A program made the position numbers and the translations under genes. This document shows, piece after piece, positions 36,022 through 45,193 of a stretch of DNA of 64,000 nt (positions are counted from its first letter, which is position 1; every line of letters starts with the position of its first letter). The stretch spans positions 46,352 through 110,351 of the forward strand of contig JAJYDK010000009.1 in the NCBI GenBank assembly GCA_021777555.1. The letters run 5' to 3'. Source of the stretch: Pseudomonadota bacterium (GTDB lineage: Bacteria > Pseudomonadota > Gammaproteobacteria > Steroidobacterales > Steroidobacteraceae). The notes below the pieces were generated by a model. The model saw only the letters and a list, made by a program, of their open reading frames with translations. It did no database searches and was not told the DNA's origin.

Positions 36022-37596
36022 ATGAGCCGCGCAATAATCCGGGTTTCATCCTCTACGGTCAAGCAAGGAGCGCAGGCGGGCGGGCGGGCGCAGCGCCCTC
36101 AATCGCTCCTGCCCAGCGCGAAAAGCCCTGAAATCGTGCGCTCGCGCACCTATGGCGATGTCGACACCCTACTTGTGGTGATGCCGGAGTCTGCCGGAAG
36201 AGAGAGTCTGTCGGGGCTCCCGGAGGGCGGCCGCTGGCAGGATCTGCACGCGCGGGAGAAACCCCGCGCGGGAACCGTGCGCAGCACCTCGCTCGCCAAC
36301 CGCCGCCAGACGCTGGCGGTGCTCGGCTTCCTGCCCGAGCGCGCGAGCGCCTTCGAGCGCCTGCAACTCGCCGGACGGATGCTCAAGGAGGCGGCCGGTC
36401 GCTCGCCCGAGAGCCTCGGCCTCGGCGCGATCGGTGCGGCCGCAACGATCAAGGCCGGGCTCGATGCGCTCCTCTCGGCAAGCCTCGCGCAGGCGTTCGC
36501 GCTGCCGAGCTTCAAAGCGAGCGCCTCGCCGGAGCGGCGCATCCGCCGCATCGTGCTTCCCGCAGACGCCGAGCTCGACCTCCGCCATACGCGCATCAGC
36601 GCGGAGGGAACCAACCTGGCGCGCTGGCTCACCGCGCTCCCGCCCAACATTCTCGACTCCCGCGCCTACCGGCGGGTCCTCACGCAGCTCGCCCGCCGCC
36701 ATGGCCTTACGATGCGCTGGCTCGGGGAGGAAGCGCTGCGCCGGGCGGGCGCCAGCGCCTTTCTCGCGGTCGCCCGCGCCAATGAGAGCCCGGTCGCGGG
36801 CATCGCGCACCTCGCCTACCGGCCCGGCCGCAGAGCCCGCGGCTCGCCCGATCTCGCCCTCATCGGCAAGGGCATTCTGTTCGACACCGGCGGAGTCAAC
36901 CTCAAGACGCACCGCTCCATGCTCGACATGCATACCGACATGGCCGGCAGCGCGGTCGCGCTCTCGACGCTCATCGCGCTCGCCGAGCTGCGTGCGCCCG
37001 TCTCGGCCGATGCCTGGCTCGCGATCACCGAAAACCACATCGGACCGCGGGCCTACCGGCCGCAGGAGGTGGTGCGCGCAGCGAACGGGGTCAGCATCCA
37101 GGTGGTGCACACCGATGCCGAGGGGCGCATGGCGCTCGCGGACACGCTCGCGTTGGCTGCGCGCACCCGACCGCGCCTGATGATCGACTTCGGCACGCTG
37201 ACCGGCGCCTGCGTGTATGCCTTGACCGAGCGCATGAGCGGTGTGTTCGCCAACCGGCCGGGCCTCGCGCAGCGGCTCATCGAGGCCGGTCGCTCGAGCG
37301 GCGAGCGGGTCTGGAGCTTTCCGTTCGAGGAGGACTTCGACACCGATCTCGAGAGCAAGGTCGCCGACATCCTGCAGTGCGCCGTCGAGGGCAAGGGCGA
37401 TCACATCCTCGCCACGCGCTTCCTCAGCCGGTTCGTCCCTCGCGAGCTCCCCTGGGCGCACGTGGACCTGTCCTCCGCGACGCGCACCGGGGGCCTCGGG
37501 CACATCAACACCGACATCACCGGGTTCGGTGTACGCTTCGCCCTGGAGCTCATCTTGAAACAGAACGTTCTGAAGTCGCTGGAGGATCACGCGTGA
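36022..37596 (+). CDS. M17 leucyl aminopeptidase family protein
   Basis: Two-metal cytosolic aminopeptidase. 524 residues from ATG 36022; no convincing ribosome site was found and upstream starts (35980) are possible. The first 170 residues are the variable N-domain. Catalytic domain: GKGILFDTGGVNLK (metal Lys and Asp, catalytic Lys), DMHTDMAGSA (metal Asp) and HTDAEGRMALADTL (metal Asp and Glu, catalytic Arg). All ligands known from PepA are kept. The C-terminal part (SATRTGGLGHINTDITGFGV) is diverged from PepA. The stop overlaps the GTG start of pyrC. Confidence 0.88.
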   Translation: MSRAIIRVSSSTVKQGAQAGGRAQRPQSLLPSAKSPEIVRSRTYGDVDTLLVVMPESAGRESLSGLPEGGRWQDLHAREKPRAGTVRSTSLANRRQTLAVLGFLPERASAFERLQLAGRMLKEAAGRSPESLGLGAIGAAATIKAGLDALLSASLAQAFALPSFKASASPERRIRRIVLPADAELDLRHTRISAEGTNLARWLTALPPNILDSRAYRRVLTQLARRHGLTMRWLGEEALRRAGASAFLAVARANESPVAGIAHLAYRPGRRARGSPDLALIGKGILFDTGGVNLKTHRSMLDMHTDMAGSAVALSTLIALAELRAPVSADAWLAITENHIGPRAYRPQEVVRAANGVSIQVVHTDAEGRMALADTLALAARTRPRLMIDFGTLTGACVYALTERMSGVFANRPGLAQRLIEAGRSSGERVWSFPFEEDFDTDLESKVADILQCAVEGKGDHILATRFLSRFVPRELPWAHVDLSSATRTGGLGHINTDITGFGVRFALELILKQNVLKSLEDHA

Positions 37597-38645
37597 GTTC
37601 GGGCTCCCTCTCGATCACGCTGCGTCGCCCGGACGACATGCACCTTCACGTGCGGGACGGCGAGTCCCTGCGTGCGGTGCTGCCCTTCACCGCGGCACGC
37701 TTCGCGCGCGCGCTCATCATGCCCAACCTGAAGCCCGCGGTGAGCACTGCGGAGCAGGCGTTGTCCTACCGCCGCCGGATTCTCGATGCCCTGCCGGCGG
37801 GCACGCGCTTCGAGCCGCTGATGACGCTTTATCTGACGGATCGGACCGATCCGGCCGAGGTCGATCGGGCCCGGGCGAGCGGCTGCATCGTCGGCTTCAA
37901 GTTGTATCCCGCCGGCGCCACCACGCACTCGGACGCCGGGGTCACGGACATCCGGCGCGTCGATGCGGTGCTCGCACGCATGCAAGAGACCGGCCTCGTC
38001 CTCGAGGTGCACGGCGAGGTCACCGACCCGCGCGTCGATATCTTCGAGCGCGAGTCGCGTTTCATCGACACGGTGCTCGCGCCTCTGGCCGAGCGGTTCC
38101 CTCGCCTGCGCATCGTGTTCGAGCACATCACCTCGCGCGCCGCTGTGCGGTTCGTGCTCTCGGCGCGCGAGGGCATCGCCGCGACCTTGACTCCCCAGCA
38201 CCTGCTGATGAACCGCAATGCGCTCTTCGCCGGTGGCCTGCGCCCGCACCATTACTGCCTGCCGGTGCTGAAATCCGAGGCCGACCGCGAAGCGCTGCTC
38301 GGCGTCATCGCAAGCGGTGATCCGCGCTTCTTCCTCGGCACCGACAGCGCCCCGCATGGACGCGCCGCCAAGGAAGCCGCCTGTGGGTGCGCCGGGATCT
38401 TCTCGGCCCATGCGGGCCTGGAGCTGTACGCCGAGGCATTCGAAGCCGCGGGCGCGCTCGAGCGGCTCGAGGCATTCGCATCCGCATACGGGGCGGATTT
38501 CTACGGCCTGCCGCGCAACGAGGGACGGATCCGCCTGGTCAAGACGGACTGGGACGTCCCGGCCTCCTATCCCTTCGGCGCCGATGTGCTCATTCCGCTG
38601 CGTGCGGGAGAGCGTATCGCGTGGCGAATCGAGGAACCGGCATGA
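37593..38645 (+). CDS. pyrC: Dihydroorotase, class II
   Basis: Third step of pyrimidine synthesis. 350 residues from GTG 37593, overlapping the peptidase stop (GTGA), with GGAGG upstream. Zinc ligands: DDMHLHVRDG (HxH), the carboxylated Lys in GFKLYPAGATT, VHGEVTDP and FEHITSRAA (His), and catalytic Asp in LGTDSAPHGRAAKE. Length and motifs match E. coli PyrC rather than the class I type. The stop overlaps the start of rnt. Confidence 0.96.
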   Translation: MSSGSLSITLRRPDDMHLHVRDGESLRAVLPFTAARFARALIMPNLKPAVSTAEQALSYRRRILDALPAGTRFEPLMTLYLTDRTDPAEVDRARASGCIVGFKLYPAGATTHSDAGVTDIRRVDAVLARMQETGLVLEVHGEVTDPRVDIFERESRFIDTVLAPLAERFPRLRIVFEHITSRAAVRFVLSAREGIAATLTPQHLLMNRNALFAGGLRPHHYCLPVLKSEADREALLGVIASGDPRFFLGTDSAPHGRAAKEAACGCAGIFSAHAGLELYAEAFEAAGALERLEAFASAYGADFYGLPRNEGRIRLVKTDWDVPASYPFGADVLIPLRAGERIAWRIEEPA

Positions 38646-39352
38646 GCGGGCCGACCCCGGCGACGCAGACCGGCGCGGCCCGCGGCCTGATGGCCAGCCG
38701 CTTCCGGGGCTATCTGCCGGTCGTCATCGATGTGGAGACCGGAGGGTTCAACGCCGAGACCGATGCGCTGCTCGAGATCGCCGCGGTCATGATCGACATC
38801 GATCCGGACGGGGCGCTCAAACGCGGCGCCACCCACAACTATCACGTCAAACCGTTCGAGGGCGCGAAGATCGAGGCGGCGGCCTTGCAGGTCAACGGCA
38901 TCGATCCGTTTCATCCGCTGCGCCCGGCGCTGCCCGAGCAAGACGCCCTGCAGCGTATCTTCCGGGAAGTCCGGCACGCCATGAAGGCTTACGAGTGCCG
39001 GCGCGCCATCCTGGTCGGCCACAACGCCGCCTTCGACCTGGGGTTTCTCAACGCGACGGTCAAGCGCGCGGACCTCAAGCGCAACCCCTTCCACCCCTTT
39101 TCCTGCTTCGACACCGCCACACTCGGTGGCGCCGCCCTCGGTCAGACGGTGCTCGCCAAGGCGGCGATGGTGGCGGGACTGCACTGGGACAAGGCGAGCG
39201 CGCACTCCGCCCACTACGACGCGGAGCGCACGGCGGACCTGTTCTGCCTGGTGTGCAACCGCCTGCGCGAGAGCTTCCTCTTGGCGCAGACTCGCGCACT
39301 CGAGCTCGGCTGGTTCACTCAGCCCGCCGAGGCAGACGGCGGCGAGCCCTGA
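38642..39352 (+). CDS. rnt: Ribonuclease T
   Basis: DEDD 3'-5' exonuclease that trims tRNA 3' ends and matures stable RNAs. 236 residues from ATG 38642 (ATGA overlap with pyrC). ExoI: VVIDVETGGFNAETDALLE; ExoII: HNAAFDLGFL; ExoIII: SAHYDAERTADLF with the catalytic His. FRGYLPVVIDVETGG at the N-terminus and GWFTQP at the C-terminus are typical of gammaproteobacterial RNase T. In E. coli rnt and grxD are also neighbours. Confidence 0.95.
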   Translation: MSGPTPATQTGAARGLMASRFRGYLPVVIDVETGGFNAETDALLEIAAVMIDIDPDGALKRGATHNYHVKPFEGAKIEAAALQVNGIDPFHPLRPALPEQDALQRIFREVRHAMKAYECRRAILVGHNAAFDLGFLNATVKRADLKRNPFHPFSCFDTATLGGAALGQTVLAKAAMVAGLHWDKASAHSAHYDAERTADLFCLVCNRLRESFLLAQTRALELGWFTQPAEADGGEP

Positions 39353-39373
39353 TAAGGCGCGCCGCCCCTCGAA

Positions 39374-39691
39374 TCACACCGCCCCGGCGCCCTCGAGCAG
39401 CGACTTGAGCTCACCGCTCTCGTACATCTCGAGGGTGATGTCGCAGCCGCCGACGAGCTCACCCTTCACGTACAGCTGCGGGTAGGTCGGCCAGTTGGAG
39501 TAGCGCTTGAGCCCCTCGCGCAGCTCCGGTTCCTCGAAGATGTTCACGGACTTGAACTGCGCGCCGACCGCGCGCAGCGCCGCCACCGTCTGGGCGGAAA
39601 AGCCGCATTGCGGAAAATCCGGCGTGCCCTTCATGAACAGCACCACCGGACTCGAGCCGATCTCGGCCTTGATTCTCTCGACCATGTCCAT
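39374..39691 (-). CDS. grxD: Monothiol glutaredoxin Grx4
   Basis: Fe-S cluster carrier and iron-homeostasis glutaredoxin. 105 residues. Active site CGFS in GTPDFPQCGFSAQTV; glutathione-binding segments NWPTYPQLYVKGELVGGCD and ITLEMYESGEL. Convergent with rnt (21-base gap) and followed upstream on the same strand by the DUF1289 gene with four bases between. Confidence 0.96.
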   Translation of the reverse strand: MDMVERIKAEIGSSPVVLFMKGTPDFPQCGFSAQTVAALRAVGAQFKSVNIFEEPELREGLKRYSNWPTYPQLYVKGELVGGCDITLEMYESGELKSLLEGAGAV

Positions 39692-39695
39692 CGCT

Positions 39696-39890
39696 TCACC
39701 TCTTCAGGGACTCTCTGCGCCGCCCCAGGGCGGCGACCAATTGCCATTGCTCCGCGGCGCTCATGGCGCCCCAGCGGGCGATCTCGGCCCGCGTGCGCAA
39801 ACAGCCTGCACAGTACCCCCGCTCATCCAACGAGCAGACATTGACGCAGGGAGAGGGGGGACGAGGTGCCGGCGCGGAAATCTCTGCCAT
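39696..39890 (-). CDS. DUF1289 small Cys-rich protein
   Basis: 64 residues. Four cysteines in SPCVNVCSLDERGYCAGC followed by RTRAEIARW are the family signature and suggest a zinc or Fe-S site. Function unknown. Its position four bases upstream of grxD suggests co-expression, possibly in metal or cluster handling. Divergent from nadC with 61 bases between the starts. Confidence 0.88.
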   Translation of the reverse strand: MAEISAPAPRPPSPCVNVCSLDERGYCAGCLRTRAEIARWGAMSAAEQWQLVAALGRRRESLKR

Positions 39891-39951
39891 CCACGGCCAT
39901 TATGGGGCCAGCGCGGCGAAGTTCAAACCGAGCCATGATAGCCTCCCCCGG

Positions 39952-40830
39952 ATGAGAGAGCGGAATACCCCCGGCACCGCAGCGCCCCCACCCGATCTCG
40001 CGGAGCAGGTTGCCGCCGCATTACGCGAAGACATCGGCACGGGCGATGTCACGGCGCAGCTCGTGCCCGAGCGGCAAAGGGTCCACGGCCGGGTCGTGAG
40101 CCGCGAGGCGGCCGTGCTCTGCGGCCGCCCCTGGGTCGAGGAATGCTTCCATCAGCTCGATCCCGCGATCCGCCTCTCCTGGCGCGCCGGCGAGGGCGAG
40201 CGGCTTGCGGCCGGACAGGTGGTCTTCGAGATCGAAGGACCGGCACGGCCCATCCTCACCGGGGAGCGCACCGCGCTCAATTTCCTGCAGCTGCTCTCGG
40301 CCACGGCCACGCAGGCGCGCCGCTTCGCCGAGGCCATCGCGGGCACCGGCTGCGCCATCCTCGATACCCGCAAGACCCTGCCGGGCCTGAGGAAGGCCCA
40401 GAAGTACGCCGTGCGCTGCGGGGGCGCGCGCAACCACCGGCTGGGCCTCTATGACATGGTGCTCATCAAGGAGAACCACATCGCCGCGGCGGGCTCGATC
40501 GGGGCGGCGGTATCGGCCGCCCGTGCGCTCGAGGGCGCGGTCCAGGTGGAGGTGGAAGTCGAATCCCTGGCGGAGCTCGAGGAGGCCCTCGCCGCCGCGC
40601 CCGACATCGTGATGCTCGATGAGTTCACGCTCGAGGACATGGCAAGGGCCGTCGCGATCAACCGGGCGCGCGGGCGGCCGGTGCTGCTCGAGGCCTCGGG
40701 CAGCGTCAGCCTCGAGAACGTGCGCGCGATCGCCGAGACGGGCGTGGATTTCGTCTCGGTCGGCGGGATCACCAAGCACGTGCACGCGGTGGATTTGTCG
40801 ATGCGGCTCGAGTTCCAGGACCCCGACTAG
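39952..40830 (+). CDS. nadC: Quinolinate phosphoribosyltransferase (carboxylating)
   Basis: Makes nicotinate mononucleotide from quinolinate for NAD synthesis. 292 residues from ATG 39952. Key segments: REDIGTGDVTAQLVPE, GERTALNFLQLLSATATQ, LDTRKTLPGLRKAQKYAV, RCGGARNHRLGLYDMVLIKE, and EASGSVSLENVRAIAETGVD. All substrate-binding Arg/Lys/His clusters of NadC are present. Ends 36 bases before the convergent ligase gene. Confidence 0.96.
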   Translation: MRERNTPGTAAPPPDLAEQVAAALREDIGTGDVTAQLVPERQRVHGRVVSREAAVLCGRPWVEECFHQLDPAIRLSWRAGEGERLAAGQVVFEIEGPARPILTGERTALNFLQLLSATATQARRFAEAIAGTGCAILDTRKTLPGLRKAQKYAVRCGGARNHRLGLYDMVLIKENHIAAAGSIGAAVSAARALEGAVQVEVEVESLAELEEALAAAPDIVMLDEFTLEDMARAVAINRARGRPVLLEASGSVSLENVRAIAETGVDFVSVGGITKHVHAVDLSMRLEFQDPD

Positions 40831-40866
40831 GCCCGGGCGTCCGCAAATCCGGCCGGAACGTCTGCG

Positions 40867-42828
40867 TTACGCCACGACGAGTTTGCTCTCGAGATGGCGC
40901 GCGAGCTCCGCGATGGTCGGGAAATCGAAGAGCTCGGTCAGGTCGATCTTGCCGGGATACTCCCGATCGATCTGCTCGTGGATCTCGATGAGCTTGAGCG
41001 AGCTCGCCCCGAGCTCGAACAGGTTGTCGTTGACATCGATCCGCTTGCCGCCGAGCGCGGTGTCGCAGATCGTCTTCAGCCTCTCCTCGATCGCGCTCAA
41101 GGAGGCCGATTCGGGGCCGCGGGCGGCCTCGCGCAGCGCGCTGAGCTCCGTCAGCTCCGCCTCGAACTCGCCGTCGAGGAGGTTCTCCTCGAGCAGGTGG
41201 CGCTGAATCTTGCCGCTCGTGGTCTTGGGGATGCGCTTGACCGGCACCACCTCGGCCACCTCGAGCCCGCACTGCTCGTTGATCAGGCGGGCCACCGCCG
41301 TCGCAATCGGAAGGAAATCCTCCATGGAGCCCCGATGCAGCACGAACAGCACCAGTTCCTCGACCTCAGAGGGCGGGCGGCGCACGCCGGCGGCCACCAC
41401 CTTGCCGAGCTCGAGTCCTTCGATGCGCTGCGCGATGCCCTCGAGATCGTGCGGGTAGTAGTTCTGGCCGTTGACGAAGATGATTTCCTTCGCGCGGCCT
41501 GAAACGTAGAGATCTCCGCCGTGGACCACTGCGAGATCGCCGGTGCGCAGCCAGCCGTCGGCGGTGAAGGCGGCGGAGTTGGCCTGCGGATTCTCGTAAT
41601 ACCCGCGCGTGACGTTCTCACCGCGCATGTGCAGGTTACCGATGCGTCCCTCGGCGAGCGGGCGATCCTCGTCGTCGGCGATCCGCACCTCGCAGTACGG
41701 GATCGCCTTGCCCTCGGACACCAGCTGCACGGCATCGCGTGAGTGCGCATCGACGAGCTGCACTTCGGCACCCACGCCGAGCTGATGTCGGTTGAGCGCG
41801 ATGGTGCGCATGGGCGCCCCGGGTGGCGGGAAACTCACCGCGAGCGAAGCCTCCGCCAGGCCATACACCGGATACATGGCGTTGCCCGCGAGGCCTGCCG
41901 GAGCGAGCCGCCCGAGGAACTGCTCGCAGAGCTCCACCGAGATGGGCTCGGCGCCGTTGAAGATCAGCCTGACGCTCGAGAGATCGAGCCCCTCCACGGG
42001 CCGCTCGCCGAGCACCTTGAGGTAGTGCTTGTAGCCGAAGTTCGGCGAGCAGAGGATGGTGGCGCGGATGCGGCTCGCGAACTGCAGCCACAGCAACGGC
42101 CGGCGGACGAACAGCTCCGTCGGCATGATGTGCGCGTGCACCCGGTTGAAGAACATGACGAGGTGGAAGCCGATCAGCCCCATGTCGTGGGTGAGGGGCA
42201 TCCACGAGAGGCTGACGTCGTTCTCGTTGAATCCGGCGACTTCGGTCGAGCCACGCGCGTTGGCGATGATGTTGCCATGCGTGAGCACCACACCTTTCGG
42301 CTCGCTGGTCGAGCCCGAGGAGAACTGGATGAAGGCGATATCCTCGGGGCGCGCGGCGTGCACCTTGCCCGCGCGCGAGATGTCATCCAGGTCATCCACC
42401 AGGAAGGCGCGGGCACGCAGCCGCTGCATCGTGCCGCCTTCCCCGATCTGCTCGGCAAAGGCCGCGATGCGATCGAGCGAGCGGCGCTCGGTGTAGATGA
42501 AGGGATCGCCGAGGCGCCGGGCGATCCTCAGAAGCTTGTGCCGGTGCTCATCGCTGATGCCGAGCGCCACCGGCACCGGAATGATGCCTCCGAGGACGGC
42601 CGCCCAGAATGCGTCGATGAACTGCTCGTTGTTGCCGAGGAAGAGGATCAGCTTGTCCCCCGGACGCGCGCCGAGCCGCTGCAGGTGATGCAGGATGCCC
42701 AGGGCCCGCTCGTAGAGCTCGTCGAATCCGACGGCGCGGGTGTCGTTCTCGCCCTCGAGATAGGTGAGGGCGCGCGCAACGGTGCGATTGGACTCGATCA
42801 GTCCTGTAAGGGTCGTGACATTGAGCAT
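40867..42828 (-). CDS. Acyl-AMP ligase with C-terminal carrier-protein domain
   Basis: 653 residues: an ANL adenylation domain of the FAAL/long-chain type (about 1-560) and an acyl-carrier domain (about 575-650). Phosphate loop FSSGSTSEPKGVVLTH, then SWMPLTHDMGLIGFHLVMFF, typical of fatty acyl-AMP ligases; hinge region GDLAVVHGGDLYVSGRAKE; late Lys in PKTTSGKIQRH. Carrier site: LFELGASSLKL, with the phosphopantetheine Ser just before Leu-Lys. Predicted to activate a fatty acid and load it on its own carrier arm. ATG shares one base with the P450 stop (TGATG), so the two are coupled. Substrate unknown. Confidence 0.88.
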   Translation of the reverse strand: MLNVTTLTGLIESNRTVARALTYLEGENDTRAVGFDELYERALGILHHLQRLGARPGDKLILFLGNNEQFIDAFWAAVLGGIIPVPVALGISDEHRHKLLRIARRLGDPFIYTERRSLDRIAAFAEQIGEGGTMQRLRARAFLVDDLDDISRAGKVHAARPEDIAFIQFSSGSTSEPKGVVLTHGNIIANARGSTEVAGFNENDVSLSWMPLTHDMGLIGFHLVMFFNRVHAHIMPTELFVRRPLLWLQFASRIRATILCSPNFGYKHYLKVLGERPVEGLDLSSVRLIFNGAEPISVELCEQFLGRLAPAGLAGNAMYPVYGLAEASLAVSFPPPGAPMRTIALNRHQLGVGAEVQLVDAHSRDAVQLVSEGKAIPYCEVRIADDEDRPLAEGRIGNLHMRGENVTRGYYENPQANSAAFTADGWLRTGDLAVVHGGDLYVSGRAKEIIFVNGQNYYPHDLEGIAQRIEGLELGKVVAAGVRRPPSEVEELVLFVLHRGSMEDFLPIATAVARLINEQCGLEVAEVVPVKRIPKTTSGKIQRHLLEENLLDGEFEAELTELSALREAARGPESASLSAIEERLKTICDTALGGKRIDVNDNLFELGASSLKLIEIHEQIDREYPGKIDLTELFDFPTIAELARHLESKLVVA

Positions 42829-44138
42829 CAGCGACGTTCCAGTCTCATGAATACGGGATGACGGGTGCGAAGGTTGATCTGCGCTTCGAGCTCGATCGGC
42901 TTGTCCGGCACATAGATCAGGCGGAATCGCCGCGCCACCCGGTGCAGGTGCATCAGCATTTCGTAGAGCGCGAAAGTCTCGCCGATGCAGTGGCGGGGAC
43001 CGGCTGCGAAGGGCATGTAGGCGAAGCGGGGCCGCTCGGCCTCGTGCTCGGGCGCGAATCGCTCGGGCATGAACGCATCCGGGGCGCGCCAGTAGCGCGG
43101 ATGCCGGTGCAGCAGGTAAAGCGGCAGGAGCACATTGGCGCCGGCCGGAATCTCATACCCCGAGAGCACATCCGCAGCCACCGTGCGGCGCGAGAGGAGC
43201 CACCCGGGCGGATAGAGCCTGAGCGCCTCGTCGATCACCTGCCGGGTGTAGGTGAGCCGCTCCATCTGCGCAAGGCTCGGGGCCGGCGCCTCTTGCGCGG
43301 CATCGATCTCCGCGTGCAGCCTCGATTCGACCTCGGGGTGCTGCGAGAGCAGGTACCAGGTCCAGTTCAGGCCGCTCGCCGTGGTCTCGTGACCGGCCAC
43401 CACGAGCGTCATGATCTCATCGATCAGCTCGCGCTCGCCCATGGTCTCCCCGGTATCCTTGTCGCGCGCGTTCATGAGCATCGACACGTAGTCGAAGTGC
43501 TCCTCACCGTCCGCGCGGCGCCGCTCGATGAGCCGGGCAACGAGCTTGGTGAGCGAGCGGAACTTGTAGGCGAACTGGAGGTTGCGCTCCTGCTCCCGGG
43601 TGACGACCTCGAAGGGATTGCCGCCGAGCTCGGCTGACATCCGATCGAGGTCGCGGCCGAAGATGGCGCGCAGCACGACGCTCAGGGTGAGCTCGCTCAT
43701 CTCGTCGGTGAGGTTCACCGGCTCGCCACGGCCCGCGAGCGCCTCCCAGCGCGCCAGGAGCTGCGTGTTCTCCTCGCCGATCACGCGGGCGAACTCGGTG
43801 ATGATGCGCCGGTGGAACAGCGGCTGCAGCATCATCCGCTGGCGGCGCCAGAACTCGCCCTCGCTGGTCATGATGCCGTTGCCGAGCAGGATCTTCACCC
43901 GATCGAGACCGATCCCCTTGGTGTAATTGCGGTGATTGGACACCAGGATCCGCTTGACATCGTCAGGGTGGTGCACGACGTAGGTGTGCGACTTGCGCGC
44001 CGGCACGTACACGCGATAGAGGTCCCCGTGCAGCGCGAACAGCTCGGTCATCCGCTGCAGCGAGTCGTCGGTGGAGCCGATGTCGAACTGCTCGGCCGCC
44101 TCGGGCGGCTCGGCCTGGGTTGTCGCGGGTCTGCTCAT
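42828..44138 (-). CDS. Cytochrome P450
   Basis: Heme-thiolate monooxygenase, 436 residues from ATG 44138. I-helix oxygen site AGHETTASGLNW, K-helix EALRLYPP (ExxR), and heme loop MPFAAGPRHCIGETFAL with the axial Cys. No N-terminal membrane anchor and no fused reductase, so electrons must come from separate redox partners not encoded here. Sequence flavour (HETTASGLNWTWYLLSQHP) recalls fatty-acid/terpenoid hydroxylases of the CYP4/CYP110 kind. Coupled to the ligase-carrier gene, so a carrier-bound acyl chain is a plausible substrate (inference). Confidence 0.93.
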   Translation of the reverse strand: MSRPATTQAEPPEAAEQFDIGSTDDSLQRMTELFALHGDLYRVYVPARKSHTYVVHHPDDVKRILVSNHRNYTKGIGLDRVKILLGNGIMTSEGEFWRRQRMMLQPLFHRRIITEFARVIGEENTQLLARWEALAGRGEPVNLTDEMSELTLSVVLRAIFGRDLDRMSAELGGNPFEVVTREQERNLQFAYKFRSLTKLVARLIERRRADGEEHFDYVSMLMNARDKDTGETMGERELIDEIMTLVVAGHETTASGLNWTWYLLSQHPEVESRLHAEIDAAQEAPAPSLAQMERLTYTRQVIDEALRLYPPGWLLSRRTVAADVLSGYEIPAGANVLLPLYLLHRHPRYWRAPDAFMPERFAPEHEAERPRFAYMPFAAGPRHCIGETFALYEMLMHLHRVARRFRLIYVPDKPIELEAQINLRTRHPVFMRLERR

Positions 44139-44186
44139 GTAAGCTTTACAGTATACCAATCGACACAGTGCACTTCGGAGCTCTCC

Positions 44187-44933
44187 TTGAGCAGGACCGG
44201 GCCGGGTCAGCGTAATTCCTTCTACCGCAAGCTCCCCTACTCGGGTCGGCGCATGACGCCGGCGCGTGAGCGGCTGTACCGGCTCGCGCTGCCCGTGGGG
44301 CTTGCCATCATCCGTGCCTGGTGGCGACTGTGCCGCGTCGTGAAAATCGAGGGCGAGGAGCACCTCCTCGCCGCCCTTGCGGCCACGCCCTCGGTTCTAC
44401 CGTGCTATTGGCACCAGCACCAGCTCTATTGCGGAAAGTACCTGCTCGAGCAGCGCGCCCGCGGCCTGAAGGTCGGCTTCCTGATCAGTCCCTCGGTGGA
44501 TGGGGAGATCGGCGCCATGCTGGTGCGGCGCCTGGGGGCCGAGGTCATCCGCGGCTCCTCCACCCATACGGGCGCCCGGACGTTGCGCGAGTATTACCAG
44601 GCGCTGGTCAAGGAGGGCATCTCGCCGGCCATCACCCCGGATGGTCCGCGGGGTCCACCTCATCAGTTCAAGCCCGGCGCCATACTGCTTGCACAGATGT
44701 CCGGCCGTCCGATCGTGCCCATGGCCTTTGCCGCCTCGCGCGCCTGGCGGATCAAGTGGGACGGGTTCGTGATTCCAAAGCCCTTCGCCCGCATCGCCAT
44801 CGCGATCGGTCCTGCCCGCCACGTGCCGCGCACGCTCGATGCCGCCGGGCTCGAGAGGCTCCAGCAGGAGATGGCGCTCGAGCTGCGCCGCACCTATGAG
44901 ACCGCGCGGCGGGCCCTGCAGGAACGCCCCTGA
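44187..44933 (+). CDS. DUF374 lysophospholipid acyltransferase-family protein
   Basis: Acyltransferase of the glycerophospholipid/lipid A type, possibly at the inner membrane. 248 residues from TTG 44187, chosen because GGAG lies six bases upstream; ATG 44253 lacks one. Family segments: PCYWHQHQLYCG (catalytic His region), DGEIGAMLVRRLGAEVIRGS, and ITPDGPRGPPHQFKPGAILLA followed by GRPIVPMAFA. One N-terminal membrane segment. Divergent from the P450 gene with 48 bases between, which may link it to the same lipid product. Confidence 0.85.
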   Translation: MSRTGPGQRNSFYRKLPYSGRRMTPARERLYRLALPVGLAIIRAWWRLCRVVKIEGEEHLLAALAATPSVLPCYWHQHQLYCGKYLLEQRARGLKVGFLISPSVDGEIGAMLVRRLGAEVIRGSSTHTGARTLREYYQALVKEGISPAITPDGPRGPPHQFKPGAILLAQMSGRPIVPMAFAASRAWRIKWDGFVIPKPFARIAIAIGPARHVPRTLDAAGLERLQQEMALELRRTYETARRALQERP

Positions 44934-45193
44934 TCGCGCGCGCATGCGCAACCTTAAAGTGAAATTCGCGGACTGCGTCGCATCTTTACATACTCGCAGG
45001 GAAGATTCTGTCAAGTCGCCAACCCTTGACCGAACAGTACGTTAGCTTGTGTTCCTGAACAGGTATGCGAGAATCAGCCGCAACTCGTTAAAAGATCACG
45101 GCCGACGCCCCCCGTTTGCGCAGGCGGTAGTTCACGCTAACCGACTTGGGGGCAGTGTAGGCTGTGATTGACGGGCTAAGAGGTCACTGGTTC

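Noticed and set aside
45026..45054. TTGACC as a -35 box upstream of the GGDEF-EAL gene
   Set aside because: The hexamer 17 bases downstream (GTGTTC) does not resemble a -10 box.
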